Origin: Alistipes megaguti
Lineage (GTDB): Bacteria > Bacteroidota > Bacteroidia > Bacteroidales > Rikenellaceae
Direction: 5' to 3'
DNA length: 64,000 nt
Assembly (NCBI RefSeq): GCF_900604385.1
Contig: NZ_LR027382.1
Location: 2,085,001 to 2,149,000 of the forward strand
Shown: positions 50,365-59,448 of the stretch, in pieces
How the letters are laid out: every line of letters begins with the position of its first letter
Numbering within the stretch: the first letter of the stretch is position 1
Made by a program: the position numbers and the translations under genes
The notes under the pieces: model-generated
The model's database searches: none
Told to the model about the DNA's origin: nothing
The model's input: only the letters and a program-made list of their open reading frames with translations

Positions 50365-51585
50365 ATGTATATGGAACAACAAGTTATCCCATCGGATTAT
50401 ACACAATATGCAGAGGCAGTAGAGATAATCAAACATGCCATCGAACGCTGCCGGTATAGAAGTGCGGCTGCGGTCAACAAAGAAACTCTCTCGTTGTATT
50501 TTGGAGTGGGGAAATTCGTGTCTGAAAATTCCCGCATCGGCTGTTGGGGTACTAAAGCATTGCCTACCATATCAAAGCTCCTTCAACGGGAGTTGCCCGG
50601 TCTGCACGGCTTTTCTGAATCGGGGTTGAAACGGATGCGCTCATTCTATGAGGAATGGAGGACGTTTTTAATTCGTCCAACAGTGTTGGGCGAATTGGAA
50701 AACCATTCGTCGGAAAAGGGTACGGCTTTAATTCATCCAACAGCGTTGGGCGAATTGGATATTGACGAGCATCTACTGCTGCAACTTATCGGGCAACCGG
50801 TCAATACCGAATTTACCTGGGACGATTTTGTCAAGATTAGCTTTTCACATCATATTGAAATCCTGACTCGTTCAAAAGACATCGCAGAACGATTGTTCTA
50901 TATCCATTGTGCCGCTCAAAATGCGTGGTCGCTATCCTCTCTCAAAAATTACTTGAAAGAAGACATCTATTCAAATCGCGGATCTTTGCCGAGCAACTTC
51001 CTTCAAGTGCTGCCCGAAGCCATTTATGCCGTAAAAGCGACATTGGCGTTCAAGGATGAGTATATGCTCGAAATGGTTAATCTGGAGAATGTGGGAGAAC
51101 GCGAACAGGACTGGAACGAAAAGGTCATCGAAAACCAAATCGTAACCAATATCAAGCAGTTCATTCTCCGTTTTGGAAACGACTTCACTTTTATCGACAG
51201 TCAGCATCGCCTGATAGTTGCCGGAGAGGAAATGTTTGCTGACCTTGTATTCTTCAACAGAGAACTGAATGCCAGCGTAATCGTGGAATTGAAACGGGGC
51301 AAGTTCCGCCCGAATTATCTCGGACAGCTTAGCGGTTATCTGACTGTATATGATATGACCGACAAGAAACCGCACGAGAACCCTTCAATCGGTATTGTCC
51401 TATGTCAGGATGCCAACCGCCAATTTGTCGAAATCATGGTGCGCGACTATGATAAGCCTATGGGCGTGGCGACATACCGCACAGCCCAAGAAATGCCGGA
51501 AAATTTGCGCAAGACTCTACCGGACATCGACAAATTACAAAATCTGCTGTCGGAAAACGATTCCAAATCGGAAACTGTCAGATGA
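50365..51585 (+). CDS. DUF1016 (YhcG-type) PD-(D/E)XK nuclease
   Basis: 406 residues. The N-terminal DUF1016 domain (about 10-200) has AVNKETLSLYFGVGKFVSEN and FSESGLKRMRSFYEEW. The C-terminal nuclease fold has FTFIDSQHRLIVAGEEMFAD LVFFNRELNASVIVELKRGK, with the D...ExK triad. Role is uncertain; such proteins are found with defence and restriction genes. Two 27-base palindromes interrupt the region after EEWRTF in frame (RPTVLGELEN and HPTALGELD). The first codon may be ATG at 50365 or 50371. It stands alone between a decayed gene and the tra operon. Confidence 0.8.
   Translation: MYMEQQVIPSDYTQYAEAVEIIKHAIERCRYRSAAAVNKETLSLYFGVGKFVSENSRIGCWGTKALPTISKLLQRELPGLHGFSESGLKRMRSFYEEWRTFLIRPTVLGELENHSSEKGTALIHPTALGELDIDEHLLLQLIGQPVNTEFTWDDFVKISFSHHIEILTRSKDIAERLFYIHCAAQNAWSLSSLKNYLKEDIYSNRGSLPSNFLQVLPEAIYAVKATLAFKDEYMLEMVNLENVGEREQDWNEKVIENQIVTNIKQFILRFGNDFTFIDSQHRLIVAGEEMFADLVFFNRELNASVIVELKRGKFRPNYLGQLSGYLTVYDMTDKKPHENPSIGIVLCQDANRQFVEIMVRDYDKPMGVATYRTAQEMPENLRKTLPDIDKLQNLLSENDSKSETVR
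50670..50756. repeat. Pair of in-frame 27-base palindromes inside the nuclease gene
   Basis: AATTCGTCCAACAGTGTTGG and then GCGAATT at 50670-50696, and a variant starting AATTCATCCAACAGCGTTGG at 50730-50756, exactly 60 bases apart. Each has 13-base arms around one base, nearly perfect. They encode RPTVLGEL and HPTALGEL. This looks like a palindromic element that entered a coding region without breaking the frame. Confidence 0.7.
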
Positions 51586-51628
51586 TTCATTTATGTCCGC
51601 AAGATTTCGGGTAGCTGAATGGAATACA

Positions 51629-51669
51629 AAAATCCCTGCAATAACCACGTAAATTATTGCAGGGATTTT
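51629..51669. terminator. Bidirectional terminator between the nuclease and the coupling-protein gene
   Basis: AAAATCCCTGCAATAA (51629-51644) pairs perfectly with TTATTGCAGGGATTTT (51654-51669). T-runs on both sides make it effective in both directions. Confidence 0.9.
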
Positions 51670-51672
51670 GAT

Positions 51673-53859
51673 TTATTTCGCCCCACGCTTGTTCAGTACA
51701 TCCGCTATCATGTCTTTTACATCCTGTCCGACTTGTATGAAATTTTTATACAAGATGCGTTCCCGTTCCTCCCTCGACTTGAAAGTGTAGAACTTCGGTA
51801 GCGGTACATAGGCCGCTTCCTCCGCTTTTATCTCCCTCATATCGAAATCCGTCTTGCAGAAGAACTTTGTAGTCTTGAACTCTTCCGACTCCTGAATGTT
51901 CATCGAGCCTCCCGTACCGGTTTTCGTCTTCACGAAATCACGTGCCGTCTGTCCGCAAATCCATCCCGTCGCCATATCCGAAATTTTCGAGGCGGGTACA
52001 AGACTGTCCATGTTCTCATTGAGATTGATACTCGTTTTGTCCCGGTCGATCGTCACGCCCTTTTTGACCTGTACCACCTTGCCGAAAATGTCATTCGACA
52101 ACCATTCCAGTGTCTCTTTTGCGCGAGCTGAACCGCTTACCACGTTGCCCACTGTCGTGATGATTTTTTGCATTCCCACTTTTCCGTAGTCAGCCTCCAA
52201 CTGCGGCAACTCCTGAAAACCCAGCGTTACGCTTACCTTGTTGCTTCTCGCCGTACCTATCAGTCGGTCTATCTTGTGGAAATACAGTGTCGGTAGCTCA
52301 TCCACGATGATGCTGACCGGAATATTTTTCCCCTGCCCGGTGTTCACACGGGTAACGAGACGGTTCAATATCAGAGCGTTCAACGCTCCGATGATACTTT
52401 CCATTTCCGGATCGTTGGCTATCAGCAGATAACTGGGTGACTTGGGGTCACTAACTTTCAGGTCGAAATCGTCCCCATCCTTGTGGAATATCCAGTAAGA
52501 TTCCTTTGTAGCCAAACGGCTGGTATAGACACGCAGCGTACCTATCATACCTTCCAACTGTTCCATCGCCTTGTTTTTGAAGGCCGTTTGGAACGGGCCG
52601 AGCAACGGCGCGACCTCGTTGTCCGTCTCAAGTACCTCAAAAATAGTCTGGTAGCTCTCATTGAGAAATGAAAGGATATGCGGCATATCCGAGTATTTTC
52701 CAAGCCAATAGGCAGGTTCCACGATGCTGCCACCCTCACGGTCACGAACGACACCCGTCGGCTTCCAGAACTTCGTCTGCGGATCTTGCCGTTTCTCCGC
52801 ATACAGTTTCTTTCCGTTTGCATCGTAGGGTTCCCGCTCGTAGTTCACGAAAAAGTAGATACAGGCGGCAAGAAAGTTCACGGCAGAAGTCTGAAAGAAC
52901 TGGTCACTGCCTCCGCCTCCCTCTTTCTTGCCTTTCTGCAGGGATTCCAACAGGGTTTCCGCCGTTTCGCTCGCCGCCGCAAGATTATTGATGTACTTTG
53001 CCTGAATGGGGTTCACCCGTTTGCTGTACTCCACATCCACGAAGTTGATGATGTTGAACTTGCATCCTTTTGGCACTTTGCCGAGCTTCTGGTTTTTCTT
53101 GTAATGATAGTAAAGTTTAGTGGCAAGTGTCGGAAATTTGTAGTCATAGACCACCATCGCGAAGCCCTTGGCACTATGTTGGCGGATGAACGGTTCTATG
53201 ATACTGAACGTCTTACCGCTACCTGGAGTTCCAACCACCCATGTTCCTCTGAAACAGTTGCTTATCGACACCCATCCCTTGCGAAATTTACCTTTGTAAT
53301 AGTACCGCATCGGTATATTCACGCTATACTGGTTCTCATCCTTCTCTTCGCTCTGCTCGAAACTTTCATTCTCGAAGTTAAACCGGTCTTTACCCAGTCC
53401 CTCCTTGATGAACTTCGAGATGTTATCCAATGCGATATGCACCAATATCACACCGACCAGCGTAGCCGCCATATAGAAGATGATGTTCAGCGGCAGGGTG
53501 TAGAGCCTCGTTTCCATCGTATGATGGTACAGCCACACGGAGAACACAATCAAGAACAATCCGCAGATAAGTGGATATAACACTTGCCTGCGTGCGTCAA
53601 ACTCCAAGTGTTTTTTGTTGCGTGTGCCGATACAAGTGATGCAGATGAGTAGGAAGGTCGCTATCTTACTATACACGAGGTTGCCGTCGTTATAGATCAT
53701 CCATCGCTTGATGCGCCCGTGTATATCAATCAATATGCCGCCCCAGTGGTCGAGCATGGCAAGGTCTATGGCATACTCGAAGAACTCCATCAGCACGGAG
53801 ATATAGATGACCGCACGGAATATTTTGTAAAATCCTTGTAGTTCCTTGCTTTCTTCCAT
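51673..53859 (-). CDS. Type IV coupling protein (VirD4/TraG-like)
   Basis: 728 residues. Three or four N-terminal membrane spans (to about residue 150), Walker A GTPGSGKT (210-217), Walker B VSIIVDELPTLYF, and the TraG-like LGFQELPQLEADYG region. It links the relaxase-DNA complex to the secretion channel and drives DNA transfer. It is the last gene of the reverse tra operon, 28 bases after the lipoprotein gene. Bacteroidales coupling proteins are often named MobC or TraG-like; I leave the symbol open. Confidence 0.9.
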   Translation of the reverse strand: MEESKELQGFYKIFRAVIYISVLMEFFEYAIDLAMLDHWGGILIDIHGRIKRWMIYNDGNLVYSKIATFLLICITCIGTRNKKHLEFDARRQVLYPLICGLFLIVFSVWLYHHTMETRLYTLPLNIIFYMAATLVGVILVHIALDNISKFIKEGLGKDRFNFENESFEQSEEKDENQYSVNIPMRYYYKGKFRKGWVSISNCFRGTWVVGTPGSGKTFSIIEPFIRQHSAKGFAMVVYDYKFPTLATKLYYHYKKNQKLGKVPKGCKFNIINFVDVEYSKRVNPIQAKYINNLAAASETAETLLESLQKGKKEGGGGSDQFFQTSAVNFLAACIYFFVNYEREPYDANGKKLYAEKRQDPQTKFWKPTGVVRDREGGSIVEPAYWLGKYSDMPHILSFLNESYQTIFEVLETDNEVAPLLGPFQTAFKNKAMEQLEGMIGTLRVYTSRLATKESYWIFHKDGDDFDLKVSDPKSPSYLLIANDPEMESIIGALNALILNRLVTRVNTGQGKNIPVSIIVDELPTLYFHKIDRLIGTARSNKVSVTLGFQELPQLEADYGKVGMQKIITTVGNVVSGSARAKETLEWLSNDIFGKVVQVKKGVTIDRDKTSINLNENMDSLVPASKISDMATGWICGQTARDFVKTKTGTGGSMNIQESEEFKTTKFFCKTDFDMREIKAEEAAYVPLPKFYTFKSREERERILYKNFIQVGQDVKDMIADVLNKRGAK

Positions 53860-53887
53860 TGTCTTTGTCCTTTCCCTCTTTTCGTTC

Positions 53888-54544
53888 CTACCTGTTCAGT
53901 GTGATAATCGGCCGCACCTTGTGCGCCTGTGTCTTCGGGGTCTCCTGCATCGCACCGCTTCCTGTCGAGTAAAGCCACGCTTTCGCCGTTTCCTGTCCGG
54001 TTACCTCCGTCGATGTCCAGTACCAGCAGTCGTTTTCATCCAACGGCAGCGGATGGCCGCCACACCGTTCGATGACAGGATTGACGGTTTCCCGGACGGC
54101 ATACAGCAGCCGCATCTGTGCCACCGACGGGATATAGGCACTCTGTCCGTACCGCCACAGGTCAAAGACCGCTTCCGCCATAGGCGAAGCCGTCTCCCGT
54201 GTGTCGTACAGCGCAAAGGTGTTCATGTTCCCGTCCAAAGCCTCGATGTCGGCCGACGTCCCTTGTGCGACACCGAGGCTGTCGGCAAAAGCTGCCGGAG
54301 CAATGTCCCACAGGTAAACCGCATAGCCGTTCCCTTCCGTACCTTCACGGTGTTCGGTATCGAAGACAACCGCTATTGCCCGTTTTCCCGACTGTTCATA
54401 CTGTACGTAGGATAAAGCCGTACCGTCCTCGCAGAGAATATGTCCCGGACGTACCGCCGTATCAGGTACGTCGATATGGGCGTCACAGGCAGCGCACAAT
54501 ACCGCCGTCACTGCCATTGCAAACCATTGAATCTTTCGTATCAT
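53888..54544 (-). CDS. Lipoprotein with DUF1566-like fold in the tra operon
   Basis: 218 residues. Lipobox LCAAC (Cys20). The C-terminal part has PLPLDENDCWYWTSTEVTGQ, ETAKAWLYSTGSGAMQETPK and KVRPIITLNR, the WYWTSTE...KVRPI pattern of C-lectin-like DUF1566/Lcl domains. Probably an outer-membrane or surface lipoprotein contributing to mating contact, by position between TraO and the coupling protein. Confidence 0.75.
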   Translation of the reverse strand: MIRKIQWFAMAVTAVLCAACDAHIDVPDTAVRPGHILCEDGTALSYVQYEQSGKRAIAVVFDTEHREGTEGNGYAVYLWDIAPAAFADSLGVAQGTSADIEALDGNMNTFALYDTRETASPMAEAVFDLWRYGQSAYIPSVAQMRLLYAVRETVNPVIERCGGHPLPLDENDCWYWTSTEVTGQETAKAWLYSTGSGAMQETPKTQAHKVRPIITLNR

Positions 54545-54569
54545 GTTATTTTCGTTTTTTGTTTTTCCT

Positions 54570-55094
54570 TTATTTTATCGGCAGTTTCACCCCCAGCACG
54601 ATACCTGTCCGCAGCAAATCCGCCCCTTTTATCATCATGTCACTCTTTACCTGCCAGAACAGTGTGCATCCCGACCGCAGCACATAATTGTGCTCGTAAC
54701 CCACATGGATTCCGGCAAGAAACTTGTTCGTGTCGCTCCCTGCCGAAGCTCCGATACGCAAGTTGCCGTAATGGTTGCGTCCACGCACCACACAAGGTTT
54801 GTACGCCACACCGAAACCATAAGTGCGGTAGTTGCGCCAGAAGGATTCCGGACAAATATGACCGCAAGATTTACATTCCGTCCATTTCAGATAGCCGTTG
54901 GCGAAGAACTCCCACGCATGACGGTAGTTCATTTCATGCTCGTAAGCAAGCGTTACGTCCATGCCGTTCTCATACAGCAATCCCACGCCGAGCGAGAGGC
55001 GGCCGCCGTTGCGTTGCGCATGGGCATTGGTGGCAAACCCTATGCAGACAAGCATCAGTAACAAAACTGTTTTCAACGTCTTTTTCATCGTCAT
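54570..55094 (-). CDS. traO: Conjugative transfer protein TraO-like
   Basis: 174 residues. Signal peptide ending NAHAQ, then a small outer-membrane barrel (GGRLSLGVGLLYENGMDVTL, FGVAYKPCVVRGRNHYGNLR) ending GIVLGVKLPIK, as in Bacteroides TraO. A CxxC-xxxC cluster (CKSCGHICPES) is present. Starts as ATGA overlap with the traN stop. A part of the outer-membrane side of the mating channel. Confidence 0.85.
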   Translation of the reverse strand: MTMKKTLKTVLLLMLVCIGFATNAHAQRNGGRLSLGVGLLYENGMDVTLAYEHEMNYRHAWEFFANGYLKWTECKSCGHICPESFWRNYRTYGFGVAYKPCVVRGRNHYGNLRIGASAGSDTNKFLAGIHVGYEHNYVLRSGCTLFWQVKSDMMIKGADLLRTGIVLGVKLPIK

Positions 55095-55942
55095 TCCTCC
55101 TCCAATAAAGCGGTGTTAAATGAATCGGCCGACAGCACATCCTCGTAGTCGATGTTCAGGCTGATATTGCGCCCGCTGATTTGTTGTTCCGTCATTTCGA
55201 TAGTCAGCAGCTTGTCGTTCGGAAAGGTCATCTTTTTCACGACAATCACGTTCCGGTAGCCGTGCTTGAACGTCTTGCCGTGTTCCAATACCAGGGCAGG
55301 AGTCAGCTCGATGGTCTGCGCGTTAGTTGCCTTCGAAAGTTTCTTGTCCGACAGTTTCACCCGTATCTCGTCGATGTCGAAACGGATGTTCGTTTTGTTC
55401 TCGATGGAAAAGTCGATGAAGAAGTAGTCGCCCACCGAGTAAATATTGTTCAGGCGCATCACCATTCGGTGCGCCTTGGTCGCCACGTTGCGGATTTTCG
55501 CGGGCGAGTTCCACACCCGTCTTGCAAAACGCACCATGTCGGCTGTGGACATCGAGACCGTAGGATTGTTGTAGGCATCCCGTTCCTGTAGCTGAATTTC
55601 CTTGTCTGCCACCGCCTCGCTTATCCGCGTGGTGTAGATGAGTGCATACTGCGTGCGATAGCGTTCCGTTACGATGGTGACGATGGCCAGCACTTCACCG
55701 TCCTCGTGTCCCGTCTCTTTGGGCTTTAACCGGATGATGTTCTCAATGGGTTGGTCGCCCGCCACCTTGTCTGTGGAAATATCCACGAAGCGGACCGGTT
55801 CCGAGGCTGTGATGACGGTCGTTACCTGTTCATTGACAGTCAGCCGTTCCATCTCTTCGTATGTACGCTGAGCCTGTGCGTTCCGTGTGGCAAAAAGTCC
55901 TGCCGCCAGAAGAAATGCAGTTATAATTATTTTCTTGTTCAT
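55091..55942 (-). CDS. traN: Conjugative transfer protein TraN-like (DUF4138)
   Basis: 283 residues with signal peptide ending RNAQAQ. The DUF4138 pattern includes EPVRFVDISTDKVAGDQPIE, TVSMSTADMVRFARRVWNS and VGDYFFIDFSIENKTNIRFD IDEIR. TraN is a periplasmic VirB9-like core component. It follows a DNA methyltransferase gene by 28 bases and overlaps traO. Confidence 0.9.
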   Translation of the reverse strand: MNKKIIITAFLLAAGLFATRNAQAQRTYEEMERLTVNEQVTTVITASEPVRFVDISTDKVAGDQPIENIIRLKPKETGHEDGEVLAIVTIVTERYRTQYALIYTTRISEAVADKEIQLQERDAYNNPTVSMSTADMVRFARRVWNSPAKIRNVATKAHRMVMRLNNIYSVGDYFFIDFSIENKTNIRFDIDEIRVKLSDKKLSKATNAQTIELTPALVLEHGKTFKHGYRNVIVVKKMTFPNDKLLTIEMTEQQISGRNISLNIDYEDVLSADSFNTALLEEE

Positions 55943-55970
55943 ATCGTTTCTGTTGATATTTTTTATTTTT

Positions 55971-56774
55971 TTATTTCTTTATTTCCCTTATTTCGCTTTC
56001 TTTAATCCCATGACCACGTTCCAGTTCCTCCCGAATCCGTCGTCCGGCAATTTCGCAATACGTCGGTTCAATCTCGAATCCGATGTAATGCCGTCCCGTG
56101 CGGATGGCGGCAATGGCGGTCGTACCCGAACCGATGCAGTTGTCCAGCACCACATCGCCCTCGTTGGTATAGGTGCGCATCAGGTACTCTATCAAGGCTA
56201 CCGGCTTCTGTGTCGGATGATAGAATGCTCCTGTCTTGTGTTCCTTGGGTATGGAAATGACAGAGGTCGGGTACTTGTCTTCGGCAACACGCACCGGAGC
56301 CAGTTTCATTTCACCGTAACAGCGGTTCGTGAAACCGTCCGTCTTGCGCCGTCCATGATTTTTCCGTTCCGGTGGACACGGCATCATCTGAGGATGATAT
56401 ACCGGCTGACGGTCGTAGAACACGATGATGTCCTCATGCTGGCGTAGCGGCATCCGGTTGGCATTCAGGTGACCCGTTACCCGGTCTTTCCGCCACACGA
56501 GGTTATACCGCCACATCCGGGGTTGCGAGAGCATGAGCCGCGCCGAGAAGATGCCCTGCGCAAAGAGGATAACGGGGCTTCCCGGCTTGGTGATCCTGCG
56601 GTACTGTTCCCACAACGCTTCGAGCGGTATCTGCCTGTCCCAGTGTACCGCCTTGTTGCTACGGTTCAACACGCCGTAAGGCAAATCCGCTATCACGGCA
56701 TCGACACTGCCGTTCGCCATGAGCTTCATGCCCTCGATACAGTCCATATTATATATGTTGTCAATCTCTATCAT
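55971..56774 (-). CDS. Beta-class DNA methyltransferase inside the tra operon
   Basis: 267 residues. Catalytic motif IV DLPYG (30-34) precedes the S-adenosylmethionine motif DNCIGSGTT near residue 215 and GFEIEPTYCEIAGRRI, the order of beta-class N6A/N4C enzymes. Target-recognition region lies between (RKNHGRRKTDGFTNRCYG). It sits between traM and traN, so it is made with the transfer channel. Methylating the element's DNA before export would protect it from restriction in the recipient. Solitary: no restriction enzyme gene is nearby. Confidence 0.85.
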   Translation of the reverse strand: MIEIDNIYNMDCIEGMKLMANGSVDAVIADLPYGVLNRSNKAVHWDRQIPLEALWEQYRRITKPGSPVILFAQGIFSARLMLSQPRMWRYNLVWRKDRVTGHLNANRMPLRQHEDIIVFYDRQPVYHPQMMPCPPERKNHGRRKTDGFTNRCYGEMKLAPVRVAEDKYPTSVISIPKEHKTGAFYHPTQKPVALIEYLMRTYTNEGDVVLDNCIGSGTTAIAAIRTGRHYIGFEIEPTYCEIAGRRIREELERGHGIKESEIREIKK

Positions 56775-56785
56775 GGCTTCCGTTT

Positions 56786-57937
56786 TTACTGTTTCTCACG
56801 TCCGTTCACCAGATAGACGAAAGTGCCGTATTTCAGCTTTACCTTATTTTTTTTGATAGCTTTGCCGATGGCATTGCTCGTTTTCTGGTAGGCATTCGTA
56901 GCGGCTTGCATTCCCCATTGCGAGAGACTGTTGCCGTAACTGCCGGTATTCATGTTCAGATTCCCCGACACCGCACCGCTTGCCACATCCTTGCTCGTTT
57001 CCCGGAACTGGCTGTTCGGTACATAAAGCCCCTCCATGCCGTCCGTGTCGTAAAGGGACAGGCTGACCTTCACCAGTTCGTCCTCGATGAGAATGCTGGT
57101 GATGTTCCCCTTCACACGCCCCGACGAGAAGCCGCTCATGGTGGCATACAGATACGACCCTCGTTTGACCACGCACTCGTTGATCTCCACGTCGTCGAGC
57201 AGACGCAACCGCACACGCGAGCCGTCCACCGCTTTGATGTCCTCGTCGATAATGGCCTTTATCAGTTTCGGTTCACGGGCATTGACCGCAAGCGTATTGA
57301 AGTAATCCGAAGCCGTCTTTACCTTGCGTACCACTTCGCTGGGCGGTTCGTTCTCTGACGGGGCTTTTACCGAACGGCTCTCTTCCTCTATTTTTCCCTT
57401 AACCTCTATGGTTGCCGTCGGGGGTTGCGCCGATGCGGTACTGTCCGTATCGGTCGCCGGTAATACCTCATTGCGTCCTCTCAACCTTGCTTCGGCAAGG
57501 GCTTTCTCCAGTTCCGCGAGAGCTTCTTGCTCGCGCGTCTTGGCATCGGCAATTTGCGCTGCCGCAGCCTTTTCCTGCTGTTGCTCATCGAGCAGGGCGA
57601 TGTCGTCCACCGTGTATTGCGATTCATATTCTTCCTTGTTGTCATCGGGTTCATCTCGTTCTATGTTATCCACTGCGGAGTAATCCTGTATCTTACCCCA
57701 TGATTTGGCCATGTTCTCGTACTTGCTGCCTATGCCGTCACCGCCTTTAAGCCGGGCATCCGGCAAATCGGGGTTCAAAAACTCCGTTGTCTGCAGCGTC
57801 TTGTCCGGAATCTCCGCCGTTTCGGTCTGAAACAGGTCGAAGATGAAGTACGATGCAACCAGAAGCGGGATATACAGGACAGCCGGAAGCATATACTTCG
57901 GCTCCCTGAAATTGATTTTATCAAATATCTTCATCAT
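56786..57937 (-). CDS. traM: Conjugative transfer protein TraM-like (VirB10-like)
   Basis: 383 residues from the ATG at 57937; a longer frame reaches into the upstream gene. One N-terminal span (FREPKYMLPAVLYIPLLVAS), a long Glu/Ala coiled-coil linker (about 110-160), then a VirB10-like C-terminal domain (VNAREPKLIKAIIDEDIKAV, RGSYLYATMSGFSSGRVKGN). It bridges inner and outer membrane parts of the channel. The gene follows the Dam-like methyltransferase by seven bases. Confidence 0.85.
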   Translation of the reverse strand: MMKIFDKINFREPKYMLPAVLYIPLLVASYFIFDLFQTETAEIPDKTLQTTEFLNPDLPDARLKGGDGIGSKYENMAKSWGKIQDYSAVDNIERDEPDDNKEEYESQYTVDDIALLDEQQQEKAAAAQIADAKTREQEALAELEKALAEARLRGRNEVLPATDTDSTASAQPPTATIEVKGKIEEESRSVKAPSENEPPSEVVRKVKTASDYFNTLAVNAREPKLIKAIIDEDIKAVDGSRVRLRLLDDVEINECVVKRGSYLYATMSGFSSGRVKGNITSILIEDELVKVSLSLYDTDGMEGLYVPNSQFRETSKDVASGAVSGNLNMNTGSYGNSLSQWGMQAATNAYQKTSNAIGKAIKKNKVKLKYGTFVYLVNGREKQ

Positions 57938-57944
57938 ACATCTT

Positions 57945-58427
57945 TTAATTGAGTTGTACATACTTGCCTTCAATGCTGCAGTTTTTCAGCACTTCTGCGT
58001 TTTCCACTCCGAATGCGATCAGGATGCTGCCGCAACCGGGAGAATCGCCGCGTGTTCCGTCCGGGCGGTAAAACCGGATGCGGTGGCGCAGGAATTTCAT
58101 GCCCGTCGCTTTCTCGAAAATGACGTCCTGAAACATTTTGGAATCGCAACGGTTGAACAACAGCGCGATGCCGTTGCCGTGTTCCGCCAACTTTCGGACA
58201 AACTGTTCGATAAGGGGACGCGAGTACGGAGGATTGAGCCATACACGCCCTTCCCATTTCAGGGACAATCCGTCCATGTCCCGGTCATACATGACCTCGG
58301 CGGTCGGCCACAACGGACGGACAGGGGCGCAAGGGTCAAGGTCGAACCTGCCTAACGCTTTCAGCACCTCCTTCGGGGTGTACCATTCGTCCGACGAGCG
58401 GACTGATTTTTCAAATCGTGTATTCAT
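57945..58427 (-). CDS. Phage-type DNA N6-adenine methyltransferase
   Basis: 160 residues from the ATG at 58427, which has AAGGAG eight bases upstream. Family motifs: EWYTPKEV (14-21), DPCA (31-34), catalytic NPPY (65-68), PGCGSILIAF near the end. Such short Dam-like enzymes are typical of phages and mobile elements and methylate adenine without a partner nuclease. It lies between traL and traM, the second methyltransferase within this operon. Confidence 0.85.
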   Translation of the reverse strand: MNTRFEKSVRSSDEWYTPKEVLKALGRFDLDPCAPVRPLWPTAEVMYDRDMDGLSLKWEGRVWLNPPYSRPLIEQFVRKLAEHGNGIALLFNRCDSKMFQDVIFEKATGMKFLRHRIRFYRPDGTRGDSPGCGSILIAFGVENAEVLKNCSIEGKYVQLN

Positions 58428-58437
58428 AAGCACTCCT

Positions 58438-58818
58438 TTATTGCGGTTCATATTTCTTGTTCTCGTTCCGATTTTCCCTTATTTCACCCCCTTGCAGCCT
58501 CTTGTGTCTTTCCCGCAGCACCGAATCCTGCATTTCCGTCGCCGTGCGTGTCGGCCGGCTGTTGCGGTATGCCATCGTAATGCGATAGATGTTCCAAGTG
58601 AACCCTCCGATAGCGAAACCGAAGACGATGACCAGAAAAAGTATCCGGTGCGCGTTGGCGAATCCCTGTACCTTGGCGGCAGCCTTGTCGATACGTGTCG
58701 CTTGGGCGAACTTTCGTCCGGCGGACACCTCCCGCTCGTAACGGTCTTTGTATTTCGGATCGTTCTTGTCCGGCATCTTTTCACCGAAGAGCATCCGCCT
58801 GAATCCCTTGATATTCAT
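58438..58818 (-). CDS. traL: Conjugative transfer protein TraL-like
   Basis: 126 residues. A charged N-terminus (KYKDRYEREVSAGRKFAQAT), one membrane span (ILFLVIVFGFAIGGFTWNIY) and a basic periplasmic or cytoplasmic tail. Length and position directly after traK match Bacteroides TraL. Inner-membrane component of the mating apparatus. Confidence 0.75.
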   Translation of the reverse strand: MNIKGFRRMLFGEKMPDKNDPKYKDRYEREVSAGRKFAQATRIDKAAAKVQGFANAHRILFLVIVFGFAIGGFTWNIYRITMAYRNSRPTRTATEMQDSVLRERHKRLQGGEIRENRNENKKYEPQ

Positions 58819-58830
58819 AAACTCCGTTGT

Positions 58831-59445
58831 TTAGTAGTTGATCTTCGTTTTCTGTTCGATGTCCTTGTTCAGCAGGGTACGCCAGTTCACGATAAGCAGC
58901 CCATGCGGATTGTTCTCTGTTCGGGGTACACGCTTGAGCTGTCCTGCCGTCACCAGTTCACGCATCAGGATATTGCTCCGTCGCTCGATGCGCTGCCGTC
59001 CGTAGTAGGTGAACTCCATCTTCTCCTTGTTGAAAGCCACGCTGTCGCAATAGATGGAGAACACCGAACTCGTACCCAAAATGTTGGAGTAGAAACCCTT
59101 TTCCTTGAGCGTGTTGTATTGTGCCAACCCCGTCTCATCGACTAAATACATCGCTTTTTCCATCGTATAGCGGATATATTTGTCATCCGGCGGTAACGTG
59201 AAAAAATAATGATGAAACATCTCCACATGGCTTTTGGCTTCCACATCAAGCGTTTCGTCCATTGTCGTGCGATTCACGAGGATAGGCACGTTGCCGTCCA
59301 GCACATACACCTTCTTCTGCGCATCCGAGACCATCGTCCGGGCTGTCCAGATGCTTGACAAGCTGATGATGACACATCCCACGAGAAAAGCGGTACAGAT
59401 GATGCCCACCAGTCTGATTTTGTTTTCCAAATTCTTGATGACCAT
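58831..59445 (-). CDS. traK: Conjugative transfer protein TraK-like (VirB8-like)
   Basis: 204 residues. Single N-terminal span (LVGIICTAFLVGCVIISLSS) and a periplasmic alpha/beta domain with EAKSHVEMFHHYFFTLPPDD KYIRYT and RTENNPHGLLIVNWRTL, characteristic of Bacteroides TraK. A nucleation component of the channel. Three bases separate it from the preceding 131-residue gene. Confidence 0.9.
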   Translation of the reverse strand: MVIKNLENKIRLVGIICTAFLVGCVIISLSSIWTARTMVSDAQKKVYVLDGNVPILVNRTTMDETLDVEAKSHVEMFHHYFFTLPPDDKYIRYTMEKAMYLVDETGLAQYNTLKEKGFYSNILGTSSVFSIYCDSVAFNKEKMEFTYYGRQRIERRSNILMRELVTAGQLKRVPRTENNPHGLLIVNWRTLLNKDIEQKTKINY

Positions 59446-59448
59446 CGG

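Noticed and set aside
57938..57973. N-terminal extension of TraM
   Set aside because: Lies inside the methyltransferase gene; the ATG at 57937 begins the usual TraM sequence.
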